In this document: piece after piece, positions 39,527-48,004 of the stretch
Layout: each line of letters starts with the position of its first letter
Numbering within the stretch: position 1 is the stretch's first letter
Origin: Planctomycetota bacterium
Lineage (GTDB): Bacteria > Planctomycetota > UBA1135 > GCA-002686595
Length of the DNA: 64,000 nt
Direction: 5' to 3'
Assembly: GCA_020847695.1 (NCBI GenBank)
Contig: JADLBP010000075.1
Location: forward strand, 1-64,000
Position numbers and translations under genes: made by a program
Notes under the pieces: model-generated
Databases searched by the model: none
The model's input: the letters and a program-made list of their open reading frames with translations, nothing else
What the model was told of the DNA's origin: nothing

Positions 39527-40717
39527 ATGCTCTCGCTGAACCGCTTCGCCTTCGTCCCCCTCGCGCTGACGGCGACCGTGTTCGCCCAAAGCGCCGACGT
39601 CAGCACCCAGGCCTCCACGACCGCCGTGGGCACGACGTACTTCGCGGCTCCGACCGACGCGCCCTTCGTGTACACGAACGGCCCCTACATCACCGGCTTC
39701 GGAAACGGAGTCGGCGGCGCGAACACCAGCATCATCGAGACCGGTTGGAACACGTTCGGCTACGGAGTCCAACTCTCCGGCACGACCGACAACCGGATCG
39801 CCGACGACTTCGTCGTCCCCGCGGGCCAGTCGTGGACGCTGTCGAAGCTCCACTGGCTCGGCTATCAAACCGGCGCGCCCACGAGCGGCACGATCACCGG
39901 CATCAACGTCCGCCTCTGGAACACGATGCCGGTCACCGGCGGCACGCCGGTGTGGTCGAGCGCCGCGAACGTGCTGTTGACGTCGACGTGGACCGGCGTC
40001 TACCGCGTGCTCGCGGTCCCGGGCGACAACCAGCGCGCGATCATGGACGTCGTCGCCGATCTCGCGGCTGCGCCGGTGCTCGGACCGGGCACGTACTGGG
40101 TCGACGTGCAACTCACCGGCACGCTCTCGTCGGGCCCGTGGGCTCCGCCGACCGTGCCTCACCTCGCCGGAGACAACGGACGTCAGTCGATCAGCGGCAC
40201 GTGGGCGCCGACCGCCGACACGCTGACGCTGCTGCCGCAGGACTTCCCGTTCGCGCTCGAAGGCGATGACGGCGGCGGCGGTGGCTGCGGCATCGCGACG
40301 ACGTACTGCGTCGCGAAGGTCAACTCGCTCGGCTGCACGCCGACGATCTCGCTGACCGGCTCGGTCAGCGCGAGCTCGGGGTCCGGCGCGACGCTGCTCG
40401 CGTCGAACGTGCTCGGCAACGTGTACGGCGAGTTCTTCCACGGCACCAACGGCGCGGCGAACACGCCGTTCGGCGGCGGCACGCTGTGCGTGCAAGCACC
40501 GTTGGTCCGCCACGCGGTGAAGTTCTCCGGCGGCACCGCGGGCTCCTGCGGAGGCGCGATCAGCGAGGACTTCAACGCCTACATCGCGAGCGGTGCGGAC
40601 CCGGCGCTGGTCGCCGGCGCCAACGTGTGGATCCAGAACTGGACGCGCGACCCCGGCCTGGCCGCTCCGAACCGGATCGGCTTGACCGGCGGCGTCACCG
40701 TGTTGATCTGCCCGTGA
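39527..40717 (+). CDS. Secreted two-domain beta-rich protein, paralog A
   Basis: 396 residues. AAGGA upstream of ATG 39527; signal peptide of about 20 residues ([20 protein letters not shown]). Domain 1 (about 25-235) reads as a beta-sandwich with [18 protein letters not shown] and [15 protein letters not shown], like secreted proteins that use 'ADDF' strands. A Gly-rich hinge [11 protein letters not shown] leads to domain 2 (about 255-396) beginning [13 protein letters not shown] with several Cys, ending VTVLICP. No enzyme motif. It is a duplicate of the next gene, with high similarity along the whole length. Probably an extracellular or surface structural or adhesive protein, inferred only from composition. 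Confidence 0.85.
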   Translation: MLSLNRFAFVPLALTATVFAQSADVSTQASTTAVGTTYFAAPTDAPFVYTNGPYITGFGNGVGGANTSIIETGWNTFGYGVQLSGTTDNRIADDFVVPAGQSWTLSKLHWLGYQTGAPTSGTITGINVRLWNTMPVTGGTPVWSSAANVLLTSTWTGVYRVLAVPGDNQRAIMDVVADLAAAPVLGPGTYWVDVQLTGTLSSGPWAPPTVPHLAGDNGRQSISGTWAPTADTLTLLPQDFPFALEGDDGGGGGCGIATTYCVAKVNSLGCTPTISLTGSVSASSGSGATLLASNVLGNVYGEFFHGTNGAANTPFGGGTLCVQAPLVRHAVKFSGGTAGSCGGAISEDFNAYIASGADPALVAGANVWIQNWTRDPGLAAPNRIGLTGGVTVLICP

Positions 40718-40766
40718 TCCGAGTCGGTCGCACGAGCGCAGGCTGACGCGCTCGTGAGCGCGAACT

Positions 40767-40800
40767 CCGAGGCCGGCCGCCGCACGGCGCCCGGCCTCGG
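40767..40800 (+). terminator. Stem-loop after secreted paralog A
   Basis: CCGAGGCCGG pairs perfectly with CCGGCCTCGG (10 bp). The 14-base loop can pair internally. It lies 50 bases after the stop and is followed by TTCGTCTC rather than a U-run. Confidence 0.55.
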
Positions 40801-41162
40801 TTCGTCTCACACGAACCGCGGACTCGGAGCCTCGCCGCGTCGGATCACGGCTCGCCGCGCGCGATCGAGGTCGGTCCGCGCGCGTTCACGGAACGCGGGC
40901 TCGCAACGAATACGAAGCGCGGGTGCGGACCCGCGCCCGCACTTGGAGCGCGTCCATGCGCACCGACCCGAACATCGGCGCAGAGCGAGAGGCGTCGATC
41001 GGAGGTGCCGATTCGAGTGTGCCGACGCTCTCCATTTTGGCCCCCCGATTTTCGAGCGACTGGGTAGGCTCCAATTCGCGACCGTTCCTGCTTTCCACGG
41101 AACCCGCATGTCGCGAGTTCCCGTTTCTCTCCACGGAACGGCACAACTGAAAGAAGGACTCC
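40801..41162 (+). other. Leader region between the two secreted paralogs
   Basis: No supported gene. It holds the second copy of the shared element (41049-41071) and, near 41155, the AGAAGGA ribosome site of the next gene. The remaining bases show no strong structure. Confidence 0.5.
41049..41071 (+). promoter_or_regulatory. Shared upstream element, copy 2
   Basis: TTTTCGAG-N4-TGGGTAGGCTC, ending 91 bases before the ATG at 41163. It has the same sequence and almost the same position as copy 1 although the surrounding leader is otherwise different, which argues for function. Confidence 0.5.
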
Positions 41163-42362
41163 ATGCTCTCGCTGAATCGCTTGGCCTTCGTTTCGATGAC
41201 CTGCGCGCTCGCGGCCGCCGCGACCGCCCAAAGCGCCGACGTCAGTGGTACCGCGTCGACCAGCACCGCCACGAATTCGTTCTTCGCAGCCCCCACCGAT
41301 GCACCGTTCGTCTTCACGAACGGGCCGTACATCACGGGCACCGGCAACGGCGCCGGCGGCGCGAACACGAGCGAGATCGAGGCCGGCTGGAACACGTTCG
41401 GCTACGGCTGCCAAGGCACCGCGACGGTCAACAACCGCGTCGCCGACGACTTCGTCGTCCCCGCAGGCGAAGCGTGGACGCTGAGCAAGCTGCACTGGCT
41501 CGGCTACCAAACCGGCGCGCCGACCTCCGGCACGATCACCAGCATCCAGGTCAACATCTGGAACACGATGCCGGTGACCGGCGGCTTGCCGATCTGGAGC
41601 AGCGCCGCGAACGTGTTGCTCAGCAAGACGTGGACGGGCGTGTATCGCGTCACGGCGACGACGCTGACGGACAGCACGCGCGCGATCCTCGACGTGCAAG
41701 CGGACCTCACCGGCTCGCCGGTGTTGACGCCCGGCACGTACTGGGTCGACATCCAGCTCAAGGGCTCGCTCGCGTCGGGTCCGTGGGCGCCCCCGACCGT
41801 CCCGCGCCTCGCCACCGACAACGGCCGTCAGTTCCAAGCCGCTACGGGTTGGGCGCCGACGTCCGATACGCTGATGCTGCTGCCGCAAGACTTCCCGTTC
41901 GCCCTCGAGGGCGACGACGGCGCCGGCGGTTGCGGAGCGGTGACCGCGTACTGCACGGCGAAGGTCAACAGCCTCGGCTGCACTCCGGCGGTCGCGTCCT
42001 CCGGCGCGGCGCCGAGCGTCGCGGGTTGCGCCTCTCCGTTCAACCTGACGGCGACCAACCTGCTCGGCAACAAGAACGGCCTGTGGTTCTACGGCACCAA
42101 CGGTCTCGCCGGCACCGCGTTCCAGGGCGGCCACCTCTGCATCAAGCCGGCGATCAAGCGCCTCTCCGTGACCAACTCCGGCGGCGCGGGCACGGCCTGC
42201 AACGGCTCGCTCTCCACGGACTTCAACGCCCGCATCTGCAGCGGTTCGGACGCGGCGCTGGTCGCGGGCGCGCTGGTCGGCACGCAGTGCTGGTCGCGCG
42301 ATCCCAACAGCCCGAGCACGACGAACCTGACGTCGGCGCTGAGCTTCACCATCTGCCCGTGA
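41163..42362 (+). CDS. Secreted two-domain beta-rich protein, paralog B
   Basis: 399 residues, signal peptide MLSLNRLAFVSMTCALAAAATA. Same architecture as its neighbour: '[17 protein letters not shown]' opening, [33 protein letters not shown], a Gly-rich hinge, and domain 2 starting [14 protein letters not shown] and ending LSFTICP. Paralog B has extra Cys residues in domain 2 (AGCASPF; TQCWSRD). Tandem duplication with conserved upstream element implies joint regulation. Function unknown. Confidence 0.85.
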   Translation: MLSLNRLAFVSMTCALAAAATAQSADVSGTASTSTATNSFFAAPTDAPFVFTNGPYITGTGNGAGGANTSEIEAGWNTFGYGCQGTATVNNRVADDFVVPAGEAWTLSKLHWLGYQTGAPTSGTITSIQVNIWNTMPVTGGLPIWSSAANVLLSKTWTGVYRVTATTLTDSTRAILDVQADLTGSPVLTPGTYWVDIQLKGSLASGPWAPPTVPRLATDNGRQFQAATGWAPTSDTLMLLPQDFPFALEGDDGAGGCGAVTAYCTAKVNSLGCTPAVASSGAAPSVAGCASPFNLTATNLLGNKNGLWFYGTNGLAGTAFQGGHLCIKPAIKRLSVTNSGGAGTACNGSLSTDFNARICSGSDAALVAGALVGTQCWSRDPNSPSTTNLTSALSFTICP

Positions 42363-42580
42363 TCTGCGATCGGACCGTCGACCGCGGTCGGCGGATCCGA
42401 GCGAACGAAGCATGCGGGACCGGTCGCCGTCGGGCGGCTGGTCCCGCACTCGTTGCGGCGCCCGGACGGGCTCGCGCCCTCGCAGCTCCGCGCATCGGAC
42501 GCGCGAGCGCTGCTCGGCGGACGCGACGGCGGCGAACGCCGAGGGCCGGCGAGCCGCCGCGACCGCGGCGATGGAGCAGG

Positions 42581-42934
42581 TGGTGGAGGCGGCGGGAGTT
42601 GAACCCGCGTCCCGGAATCACGCCGCGCCGTGCATCTACGTGTGTAGTTCGCGCTTTGGTTCTCGTCCTGGGCGCGCCCGTGAACAGGCTCGCACACGAC
42701 CAACTCTCGAAGTTCTCGTCGCGTCGCCCCGGAGTGCGGCTTCGCGACCAGCCCGCTGTGGCGTTCACCCGCAGCCGCGGACACTCCGCGGGGAACGGCT
42801 ACCTATTGACTAGGCGGCGAGAGCAAAAGGTTCGGCAGATTAGCCGTGTTCCCGAGAGGGTTTAGCGGGGTGACTCGAGATCCCCGACACGCAGCCCGAC
42901 GAAGAACGAAACCGGTCGAAACCAGTTCGCCCCC
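42581..42934 (-). ncRNA. ssrA: tmRNA (transfer-messenger RNA)
   Basis: 354 bases. The 5' end GGGGGCG pairs with CGCCTCC before the terminal ACCA (7 bp, one G-U). The 3' part contains GGACGCGGGTTCAACTCCCG, the tRNA-like T-arm. The tag frame lies at 42810-42836: GCC GAA CCT TTT GCT CTC GCC GCC TAG, giving tag (A)AEPFALAA after the charged alanine, preceded by TAATCT as in other tmRNAs. A TAGGAT -10 element is at 42949-42954. smpB starts its reading 40 bases away on the same strand, so ribosome rescue is encoded together. Confidence 0.95.
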
Positions 42935-42973
42935 ACGTTGGTCGAACGATCCTAGCACAACCGTCGCGACGCT

Positions 42974-43441
42974 TCAGCGCCGGCGCGACAGCGCGCGATC
43001 CATGTCGCGGCGATCGTCGCGTTCCTTCATCGACGCGCGCTTGTCGTGCAACTTCTTGCCGCGCGCGAGGCCGATCAAGAGCTTCACCCGCGGGCCTTTG
43101 AAGTAGAGCGTCAGCGGGACCATCGTCACGCCCTTCTCCTTGACGCGCTTGTACCACTGCTCGATCTCCTTGCGGTGCGCGAGCATCCGCCGCTCGCGAT
43201 CGGGCGCGTGGTTGAAGACGTTGCCCTGCTTGTATTCGGGGATGTGCGCGCCGACGAGCCAGAGCTCGTCCTTGCGGACCATCGCGTACGCTTCCGCGAT
43301 CGAAGCGCCGCCCTGGCGCAGGCTCTTCACCTCGGTGCCGGTCAGCTCCAGGCCGCACTCGAGCTCCGCGAGGATCTCGTACTCGTGCCGCGCCTTGCGG
43401 TTTTGCGCGAGCACGCGCAGCGACGGGTCCTTCTCGGCCAC
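42974..43441 (-). CDS. smpB: SsrA-binding protein SmpB
   Basis: 155 residues from a GTG. Family blocks NRKARHEYEILAELECGLEL, GTEVKSLRQGGASIAEAYA, HIPEYKQGN, and the basic C-terminal tail KKLHDKRASMKERDDRRDM that enters the decoding centre. It delivers tmRNA to stalled ribosomes. Upstream of tmRNA on the same strand; a tmRNA promoter sits in the gap. Confidence 0.97.
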   Translation of the reverse strand: MAEKDPSLRVLAQNRKARHEYEILAELECGLELTGTEVKSLRQGGASIAEAYAMVRKDELWLVGAHIPEYKQGNVFNHAPDRERRMLAHRKEIEQWYKRVKEKGVTMVPLTLYFKGPRVKLLIGLARGKKLHDKRASMKERDDRRDMDRALSRRR

Positions 43442-43488
43442 GCGCGGAGGATAGCCGCTCGGGAGCGCCGATTCGCGCCAAGACGCCG

Positions 43489-43517
43489 TTGACGGAGCGC
43501 CTTCCGCCCTCTACTTT
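43489..43517 (+). promoter_or_regulatory. Promoter of tRNA-Leu(CAG)
   Basis: TTGACG (43489-43494), 17-base spacer, TACTTT (43512-43517), ending 14 bases before the tRNA. Confidence 0.7.
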
Positions 43518-43531
43518 CTCGCCCCCTGCGT

Positions 43532-43621
43532 GCCCGGGTGGCGGAATTGGCAGACGCGCAAGGTTCAGGTCCTTGTTTCCTAACCATGGAAGTGGGGGTT
43601 CGACCCCCCCCCCGGGCACCA
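43532..43621 (+). tRNA. tRNA-Leu, anticodon CAG
   Basis: 90 bases with encoded CCA. Acceptor GCCCGGG/CCCGGGC perfect, anticodon loop UUCAGGU in a CAAGG/CCUUG arm, class II variable arm, T-stem GGGGG/CCCCC. It reads CUG, the main Leu codon expected at this GC content. Confidence 0.96.
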
Positions 43622-43690
43622 GCTTCCTCCTCGCGCGACCGCCGCGCTGAAGCCGGCGGCGAACGACGCGCGAAGTGAGCCCGCGGCGCG

Positions 43691-43728
43691 GCGCTCGGTC
43701 CCCGCCGGCGCGCTCGGTCCCCGCCGGC
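43691..43728. repeat. 19-bp direct tandem duplication
   Basis: GCGCTCGGTCCCCGCCGGC occurs twice in immediate succession in the non-coding stretch after tRNA-Leu(CAG). Confidence 0.85.
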
Positions 43729-43845
43729 GGTGCGCGGGTCCCATCCGACTCGCGGCTCGGCGACTTTCGTCGCCTCAGCCTGGCGACGCACGACGTCGCG
43801 GCCGCTCGGCGCTCGAGAGCGAGCACGCGCTCGACCGCACCGCGC

Positions 43846-43944
43846 TCAGAAGGAGTTGTCCTTCGGGTACGCGAGCATCGCGAGGATCAGCAGCACGACC
43901 AGCACGACGGCGGCCGCGATCGCGATCCACCAGCCGATCGACAC
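43846..43944 (-). CDS. 32-residue single-pass membrane microprotein
   Basis: GTG start three bases after the rsmG stop codon, with GGAG 8 bases upstream. The product begins with SIGWWIAIAAAVV, continues as an unbroken hydrophobic helix of about 22 residues, and ends AYPKDNSF. It has one membrane segment and a short polar tail. It is too small for standard gene callers. Position and ribosome site support translation as the second gene of an rsmG operon. Function unknown. Confidence 0.6.
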   Translation of the reverse strand: MSIGWWIAIAAAVVLVVLLILAMLAYPKDNSF

Positions 43945-43947
43945 GCG

Positions 43948-44856
43948 CTAGCTCCCGTGTCCGCCGGGCGCCCGGTAGACCAGGATCGCGCGATCGCCCA
44001 TCTCGTCGGGGAGCTTGTGCTCGATCACGGTGTCGAGCCGGAACCCGAGGCGTTCGGCCTCGCGCTCGGCCGCGCGCACTTCGCGCGACCACGACGGCCC
44101 CTTGAACATCAGCAGGTCCTTGTGCGAGTGCCGGACCTTGCGCAGCAGTCGCACGTTCTCGCGCACGGAGCTGATCGCGCGCATGAGGACGATGTCGTAG
44201 CGGTTGCGCGCGAGGTGGTCCTCCGCGCGCTCGTGGATCGCGAAGGCGTTCTTGATGCCGAGCCTGGTGATCGTCTCGCCGACGAAGTCCGAACGCTTCT
44301 TCAACGAGTCGAGCAATCCGACCTTCGCGTGCGGCTCCGCGAGCGCGATCGGCACGCCCGGGAATCCGGCGCCGGTGCCGATGTCCAGCAGGCTGCGCCC
44401 CATCAGCGGCACGATGCGCGTCGCGCGCCAGGAGTCGAGGTAGTGCTTCGCCGCGACCTCCTTGGGCTGCACGATCGCGGTCAGGTTCATGCGCTGGTTG
44501 CCTTCGAGCACCGCGCGCGCGTGCTCGGCGTAGCGCTGGAGCACCGACTCCTCGACCTCGAGCCCCTGGAACGCCCAGTTCATCGCGGCGCGCAACTCGT
44601 CGAGCGAGGGCAGCGGCGTCGTGGCGTGCAGCAGCTTCGAATCGGGATCCTCGCCCTTCTTGCCACCGGCGACCGGTGCGGTGCCCTCCGGCTCGGCGGC
44701 GTCGTCGCCCGGGTCCTCGCCGGGTTCATCGCCTCGTTGCTGGGCGCGTTCCGCGGCGGGGTCCTTGGCGGCGTGCTCGCGCTCCTCGGCTTCGCGTCCG
44801 CGTTCGGACTCGGGCTCGCGTCCGCGTTCGGACTCGGCGGTATCCAGGGAGCTCAT
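43948..44856 (-). CDS. rsmG: 16S rRNA (guanine(527)-N7)-methyltransferase with charged N-terminal extension
   Basis: 302 residues. The core from about 80 on carries NQRMNLTAI, HYLDSW, and the SAM motif LLDIGTGAGFPGVP (about 155), ending with a normal RsmG C-terminus. Before it is an extension of about 75 residues rich in Glu, Arg and Pro, including an 8-residue repeat (SERGREPE/SERGREAE) encoded by a 24-bp DNA repeat at 44792-44837. The extension may be disordered, or the true start may be downstream. It methylates G527 of 16S rRNA. Confidence 0.92.
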   Translation of the reverse strand: MSSLDTAESERGREPESERGREAEEREHAAKDPAAERAQQRGDEPGEDPGDDAAEPEGTAPVAGGKKGEDPDSKLLHATTPLPSLDELRAAMNWAFQGLEVEESVLQRYAEHARAVLEGNQRMNLTAIVQPKEVAAKHYLDSWRATRIVPLMGRSLLDIGTGAGFPGVPIALAEPHAKVGLLDSLKKRSDFVGETITRLGIKNAFAIHERAEDHLARNRYDIVLMRAISSVRENVRLLRKVRHSHKDLLMFKGPSWSREVRAAEREAERLGFRLDTVIEHKLPDEMGDRAILVYRAPGGHGS

Positions 44857-44889
44857 GGGGTTCGGGAAGGACCTCGAGGCGGATCGATG

Positions 44890-44966
44890 TGGCAGGGCAG
44901 CAGGGATTCGAACCCCGAACCTACTGATTTGGAATCAGTCGCTCTAACCGTTGGAGCTACTGCCCT
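44890..44966 (-). tRNA. tRNA-Trp, anticodon CCA
   Basis: 77 bases with encoded CCA. Acceptor AGGGCAG/CUGCCCU, anticodon loop UUCCAAA in a CUGA/UCAG arm, discriminator G, T-loop GUUCGAAUC. Confidence 0.96.
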
Positions 44967-44978
44967 ACGCGGCGAGAC

Positions 44979-45007
44979 AAGGTATCGGCGAGTGCGCGGC
45001 GCCGCAA
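44979..45007 (-). promoter_or_regulatory. Promoter of tRNA-Trp
   Basis: Minus strand TTGCGG (45002-45007), 17-base spacer, TACCTT (44979-44984), ending 12 bases before the tRNA. Confidence 0.5.
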
Positions 45008-45090
45008 GCGAGCAGCAGCTCGCGTTTGCGCCGGGGCGAACGGACGCGTAAGGTGTTGCGACGCTGATCCGCGAACACGCTCCTCTGCAG

Positions 45091-46452
45091 ATGACGTCCA
45101 AGGAAGAAGGTTCCTTCGCAGGCGAGCACGACGACCTCGAGCCGCGCCGCCTGGAGCACCCTCGTCTCGAGCAAAACGACCTCGACCAGGACGCGCTGCG
45201 CGTGATCTCGCGCCTGACCCGCAACGGGTACGAGGCGTATCTGGTCGGCGGTTGCGTGCGCGATCTGTTGCTCGGCCGCAAACCGAAGGACTTCGACGTC
45301 GCGACCGCCGCGCATCCCCGCCAAGTGAAGCGGCTCTTCGCCAACGGTCGGATCATCGGACGCCGCTTCCGCCTGGTGCACGTCGCGTACGGCAGTCACA
45401 TCATCGAGACCGCGACGTTCCGGCGCGCTCCGATCGCGCGCGAGGCCGACGAGGACCTGCTGATCGTCGAGGACAACGAGTACGGCACCGCGCGCGAGGA
45501 CGCGCAGCGCCGCGACTTCACGATCAACGCGCTCTTCTACGACGCGCTCAACCACCGCGTCATCGACTACGTCGGCGGGCTCGACGACCTCGAGGCCGGG
45601 GTGCTGCGCACGATCGGCGACCCGCGCGTGCGGATGGCCGAGGACCCGGTCCGCATCCTGCGCGCGGTCAAGTTCGCGACGCGGCTCGGCTTCCGCATCG
45701 ACGAAGAGACGTGGACCGCGATGTGCGAGCTTTCGCCGGACCTCGCGCGCTCCGCGAAGCCGCGGGTGCTCGAGGAGATCCTGCGCCTGTTGCGCTCGGG
45801 CACGTCGCTCGGCGCGTTCCGCATGCTGCGCGCGTGCGGCGCGCTCCGTGTGATCCTGCCGCAGATCGACGACTACCTCGGTCCGCGCAACGACCCCGAT
45901 CCGGCCGCGCACGACCGCGCCGATTCGTTCTGGCGGTTGCTCGAAGCGCTCGATTCCGAGGTCCACGCCGGTCGCGCGCCGACGCCCGCGGTCAGCATCG
46001 CGGTGCTGTGCCTCCGATTGATCGAACGGGACGCCGCGGCCAAGGGCCGCGAGCCCGGCGACCTCGCGGAGTCGGCGGCCGACCTGCTCGAACCGTTCGC
46101 GCTGACGATGCGCCTGTCGCGTCGCGACGGCGGTCGCGCGCAGCGCATCATCCTGCAGCAGCGGCGCTTCTCGCAGGTCGCGAGCAAACGCTTCAGCCCG
46201 CTGCTCTTCATCCGCGCGGAAGAATTTCCCGAGGCGCTCCACCTGTTCAAGCTCCGCTCGATGGCGTGGGGCCAGGGCTGGGATCTCTACGACGCGTGGG
46301 TTTCGCGGGTCGAGAAGGCCCGCCAGGCCTCGCCCGAGGAGCTCGAAGCCGCCCGCCGGACGACCAAGAAGCGGCGGCGCCGGCGTCGCCGCGGCGGCAG
46401 CGGCGCGGACCGGCCCGAGCCGGTCGACGCGTCCGACGGCGGGTCCGAGTAG
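45091..46452 (+). CDS. pcnB: Poly(A) polymerase I-type nucleotidyltransferase
   Basis: 453 residues. Class II nucleotidyltransferase core: YLVGGCVRDLLLGRKPKDFD with metal Asp D67 and D69, then IIGRRFRLVHV, the pattern that separates PcnB from CCA-adding enzymes, and RRDFTINALFYD, RMAEDPVRILRAVKFA. The last 40 residues are Arg-rich (KKRRRRRRRGG) and probably bind RNA. It adds A-tails that promote RNA decay. CCA is already encoded in all tRNAs of this window, which fits a poly(A) rather than a CCA role. Confidence 0.93.
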   Translation: MTSKEEGSFAGEHDDLEPRRLEHPRLEQNDLDQDALRVISRLTRNGYEAYLVGGCVRDLLLGRKPKDFDVATAAHPRQVKRLFANGRIIGRRFRLVHVAYGSHIIETATFRRAPIAREADEDLLIVEDNEYGTAREDAQRRDFTINALFYDALNHRVIDYVGGLDDLEAGVLRTIGDPRVRMAEDPVRILRAVKFATRLGFRIDEETWTAMCELSPDLARSAKPRVLEEILRLLRSGTSLGAFRMLRACGALRVILPQIDDYLGPRNDPDPAAHDRADSFWRLLEALDSEVHAGRAPTPAVSIAVLCLRLIERDAAAKGREPGDLAESAADLLEPFALTMRLSRRDGGRAQRIILQQRRFSQVASKRFSPLLFIRAEEFPEALHLFKLRSMAWGQGWDLYDAWVSRVEKARQASPEELEAARRTTKKRRRRRRRGGSGADRPEPVDASDGGSE

Positions 46453-46467
46453 GAATCGCGAGCTCGT

Positions 46468-46496
46468 CCGACACGCCTGCGATCCTGGGGTAGTTT
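46468..46496 (+). promoter_or_regulatory. Candidate promoter of a non-coding RNA
   Basis: CCGACA (46468-46473), 17-base spacer, TAGTTT (46491-46496), just after the pcnB stop. Confidence 0.5.
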
Positions 46497-46502
46497 TGAG
46501 GT

Positions 46503-46738
46503 GTCCGACGCGCTCGGACGCACTTCTTGGGAACGCCGACAGGCGCACTCCGGTCCGGCACGGGATCGGGGTCCTAGAGCCGACGGAGTCATGCCCGTCG
46601 AGCCTGTGTCCGGTGACCCGCGCGGGAAGGGCGAACGAGCGACTCGGGCGGCCGTGCTCCGAACGGCCTGACTCCCTGCTTTCCTTGGTTTGGTTTCCAC
46701 CTGGCGCGACCCTCGGCGACGAGGGTCGCGCTCTTTCG
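46503..46738 (+). ncRNA. Candidate structured non-coding RNA, about 235 nt
   Basis: A 332-base gap between pcnB and the next gene holds a promoter, several hairpins and a strong terminator. Hairpins: GTCCGA-loop-TCGGAC (near 46502-46519), GGCCGT-loop-ACGGCC (near 46650-46668), and the terminator at 46704-46731. It lacks the marker sequences of RNase P, SRP RNA and tmRNA. The length is near 6S RNA, but a long closing stem was not found. It could also be an attenuator leader for the next gene, although a separate promoter-like CATACT sits right before that gene. Confidence 0.4.
46704..46731 (+). terminator. Terminator of the candidate RNA
   Basis: GCGCGACCCTCG, a GCGA loop and CGAGGGTCGCGC form a perfect 12-bp hairpin followed by TCTTTC. 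Confidence 0.75.
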
Positions 46739-46784
46739 TGGCCGCCCGTTCGCGCCGGCGAGCTCGGCGACCATACTGGGGCGC

Positions 46785-47939
46785 GTGTTCGTCCTCCCCG
46801 TGCTCGCGCTCGCCGGCCTGGCGCTCGGTCAAGTCGGCGGAGCGCAACGTAGCGACGCGCCGCGCGCGAGCGACGACGACGTGCGCCGCGCGTGGGGCTT
46901 GCTCACCGACGACGAGCAGCGCGACGTCGCGCTGCAGTTCGCCGAGGAAGCGCGCTGGCTCGAGGGCCTGCAGTCGGCGCTGATCGAGCACGCGCTCTCG
47001 CTGGAAGAGTCCGACCCGGGATTCTTCGCCGAAGCCGTCGAGCCTCCGTTCTTCGACCCCAGGCTCCACGCTCCGGCGCAGCCGATCCCGCGCGAGCGGC
47101 TCGCCCCCGATTCCGCTCCGGCGCGCGAGGCGATCGAGCGGATGAAGAAGCGCGAGCCGAAGACCGGGCTCGACGCCGCCTTCCGCTACGACTGGGCGCG
47201 CCGCGAGATCGTGCGGAGCGGCGATCCGGAAGCGCCCGAGCGCATCTTCACGAACGGGCTCGCCGGATTCCGGCCGCGCCACGACCTCGCGCTCGCGATC
47301 GTCGAGCGCACGCTCGATCGCGGCGACGAAGCGAAGACGCTCGCGGCGTTCGGGCACGCGTACACCGATCGAGCGGGTGCGGTGTATCCCGGGCTGACGC
47401 TCTACGACGCGTGGTCGTCCGGCACCGAGCTCGAGATGCCCGACGTCGACGTGCTCGGCGTCGTCCACGACGTGCTCGACGACTGGAAGACGTGGAAGGC
47501 GATCCTCCCCGCCTCGCAGCACGCCGCGATCTACGATGCGGTCGGCAAGCTCTTCCTGCGCGCACGCGACTACCGGAGCCTGCGCAGCGCGCTCGCGTGG
47601 ACGTACTTGTCGGGCAGCGTCGCGCTCGCCGACGCGTACGTCGGTCATCGCCTGAGGCTGCACGGACTCTGGGAGTCGGTCGCGTCGATGCCGGCCGAGC
47701 TCGCGCCGAAACTCCCGGACGCCGCGGGCCGCCAGGACTACCTGGTCGCGTGGTCGGATGCGTTCGACAAGGACCCCAAGCTCGTGCCGCGGGCGCAGGC
47801 GCGCTTGGCGGAGCTCGATCGCGACGCCGCGCGCGTCCGTGCGACGCTCACCCGCATCGTGCTCGCGACCGGCGCTCTCGAACGAACTCGACGCCCCTCT
47901 CCGAAACCGAAGACCAAGGCTGCGAACTCGGGCGGCTAG
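46785..47939 (+). CDS. Exported hypothetical protein, 384 aa
   Basis: GTG start; CATACT lies 7 bases before it, so a leaderless transcript is possible. Signal peptide MFVLPVLALAGLALGQVGGA. The body is mostly helical and acidic, with a segment KTGLDAAFRYDWARREIVRSGDP (residues about 125-147) and a basic Pro/Lys tail. No known domain is recognised. It is separate from the aldolase gene by 65 bases. Confidence 0.7.
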   Translation: MFVLPVLALAGLALGQVGGAQRSDAPRASDDDVRRAWGLLTDDEQRDVALQFAEEARWLEGLQSALIEHALSLEESDPGFFAEAVEPPFFDPRLHAPAQPIPRERLAPDSAPAREAIERMKKREPKTGLDAAFRYDWARREIVRSGDPEAPERIFTNGLAGFRPRHDLALAIVERTLDRGDEAKTLAAFGHAYTDRAGAVYPGLTLYDAWSSGTELEMPDVDVLGVVHDVLDDWKTWKAILPASQHAAIYDAVGKLFLRARDYRSLRSALAWTYLSGSVALADAYVGHRLRLHGLWESVASMPAELAPKLPDAAGRQDYLVAWSDAFDKDPKLVPRAQARLAELDRDAARVRATLTRIVLATGALERTRRPSPKPKTKAANSGG

Positions 47940-48004
47940 TGGCCCGCCGGGCCCCCGGCTATCCTTTTCGCCCTTCCGAACACCCCACTCCCACGAACAC
48001 GACC

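Noticed and set aside
35894-40810. A minus-strand open frame of over 1600 codons across tkt and the secreted gene
   Set aside because: Only its last 388 codons (the lipoprotein) look like protein. The rest is Arg/Ala-rich antisense or frame-shifted noise over genes with clear family motifs.
46503-46738. RNase P RNA, SRP RNA or tmRNA at the candidate RNA locus
   Set aside because: None of their signature blocks is present, and tmRNA is found elsewhere in the window.
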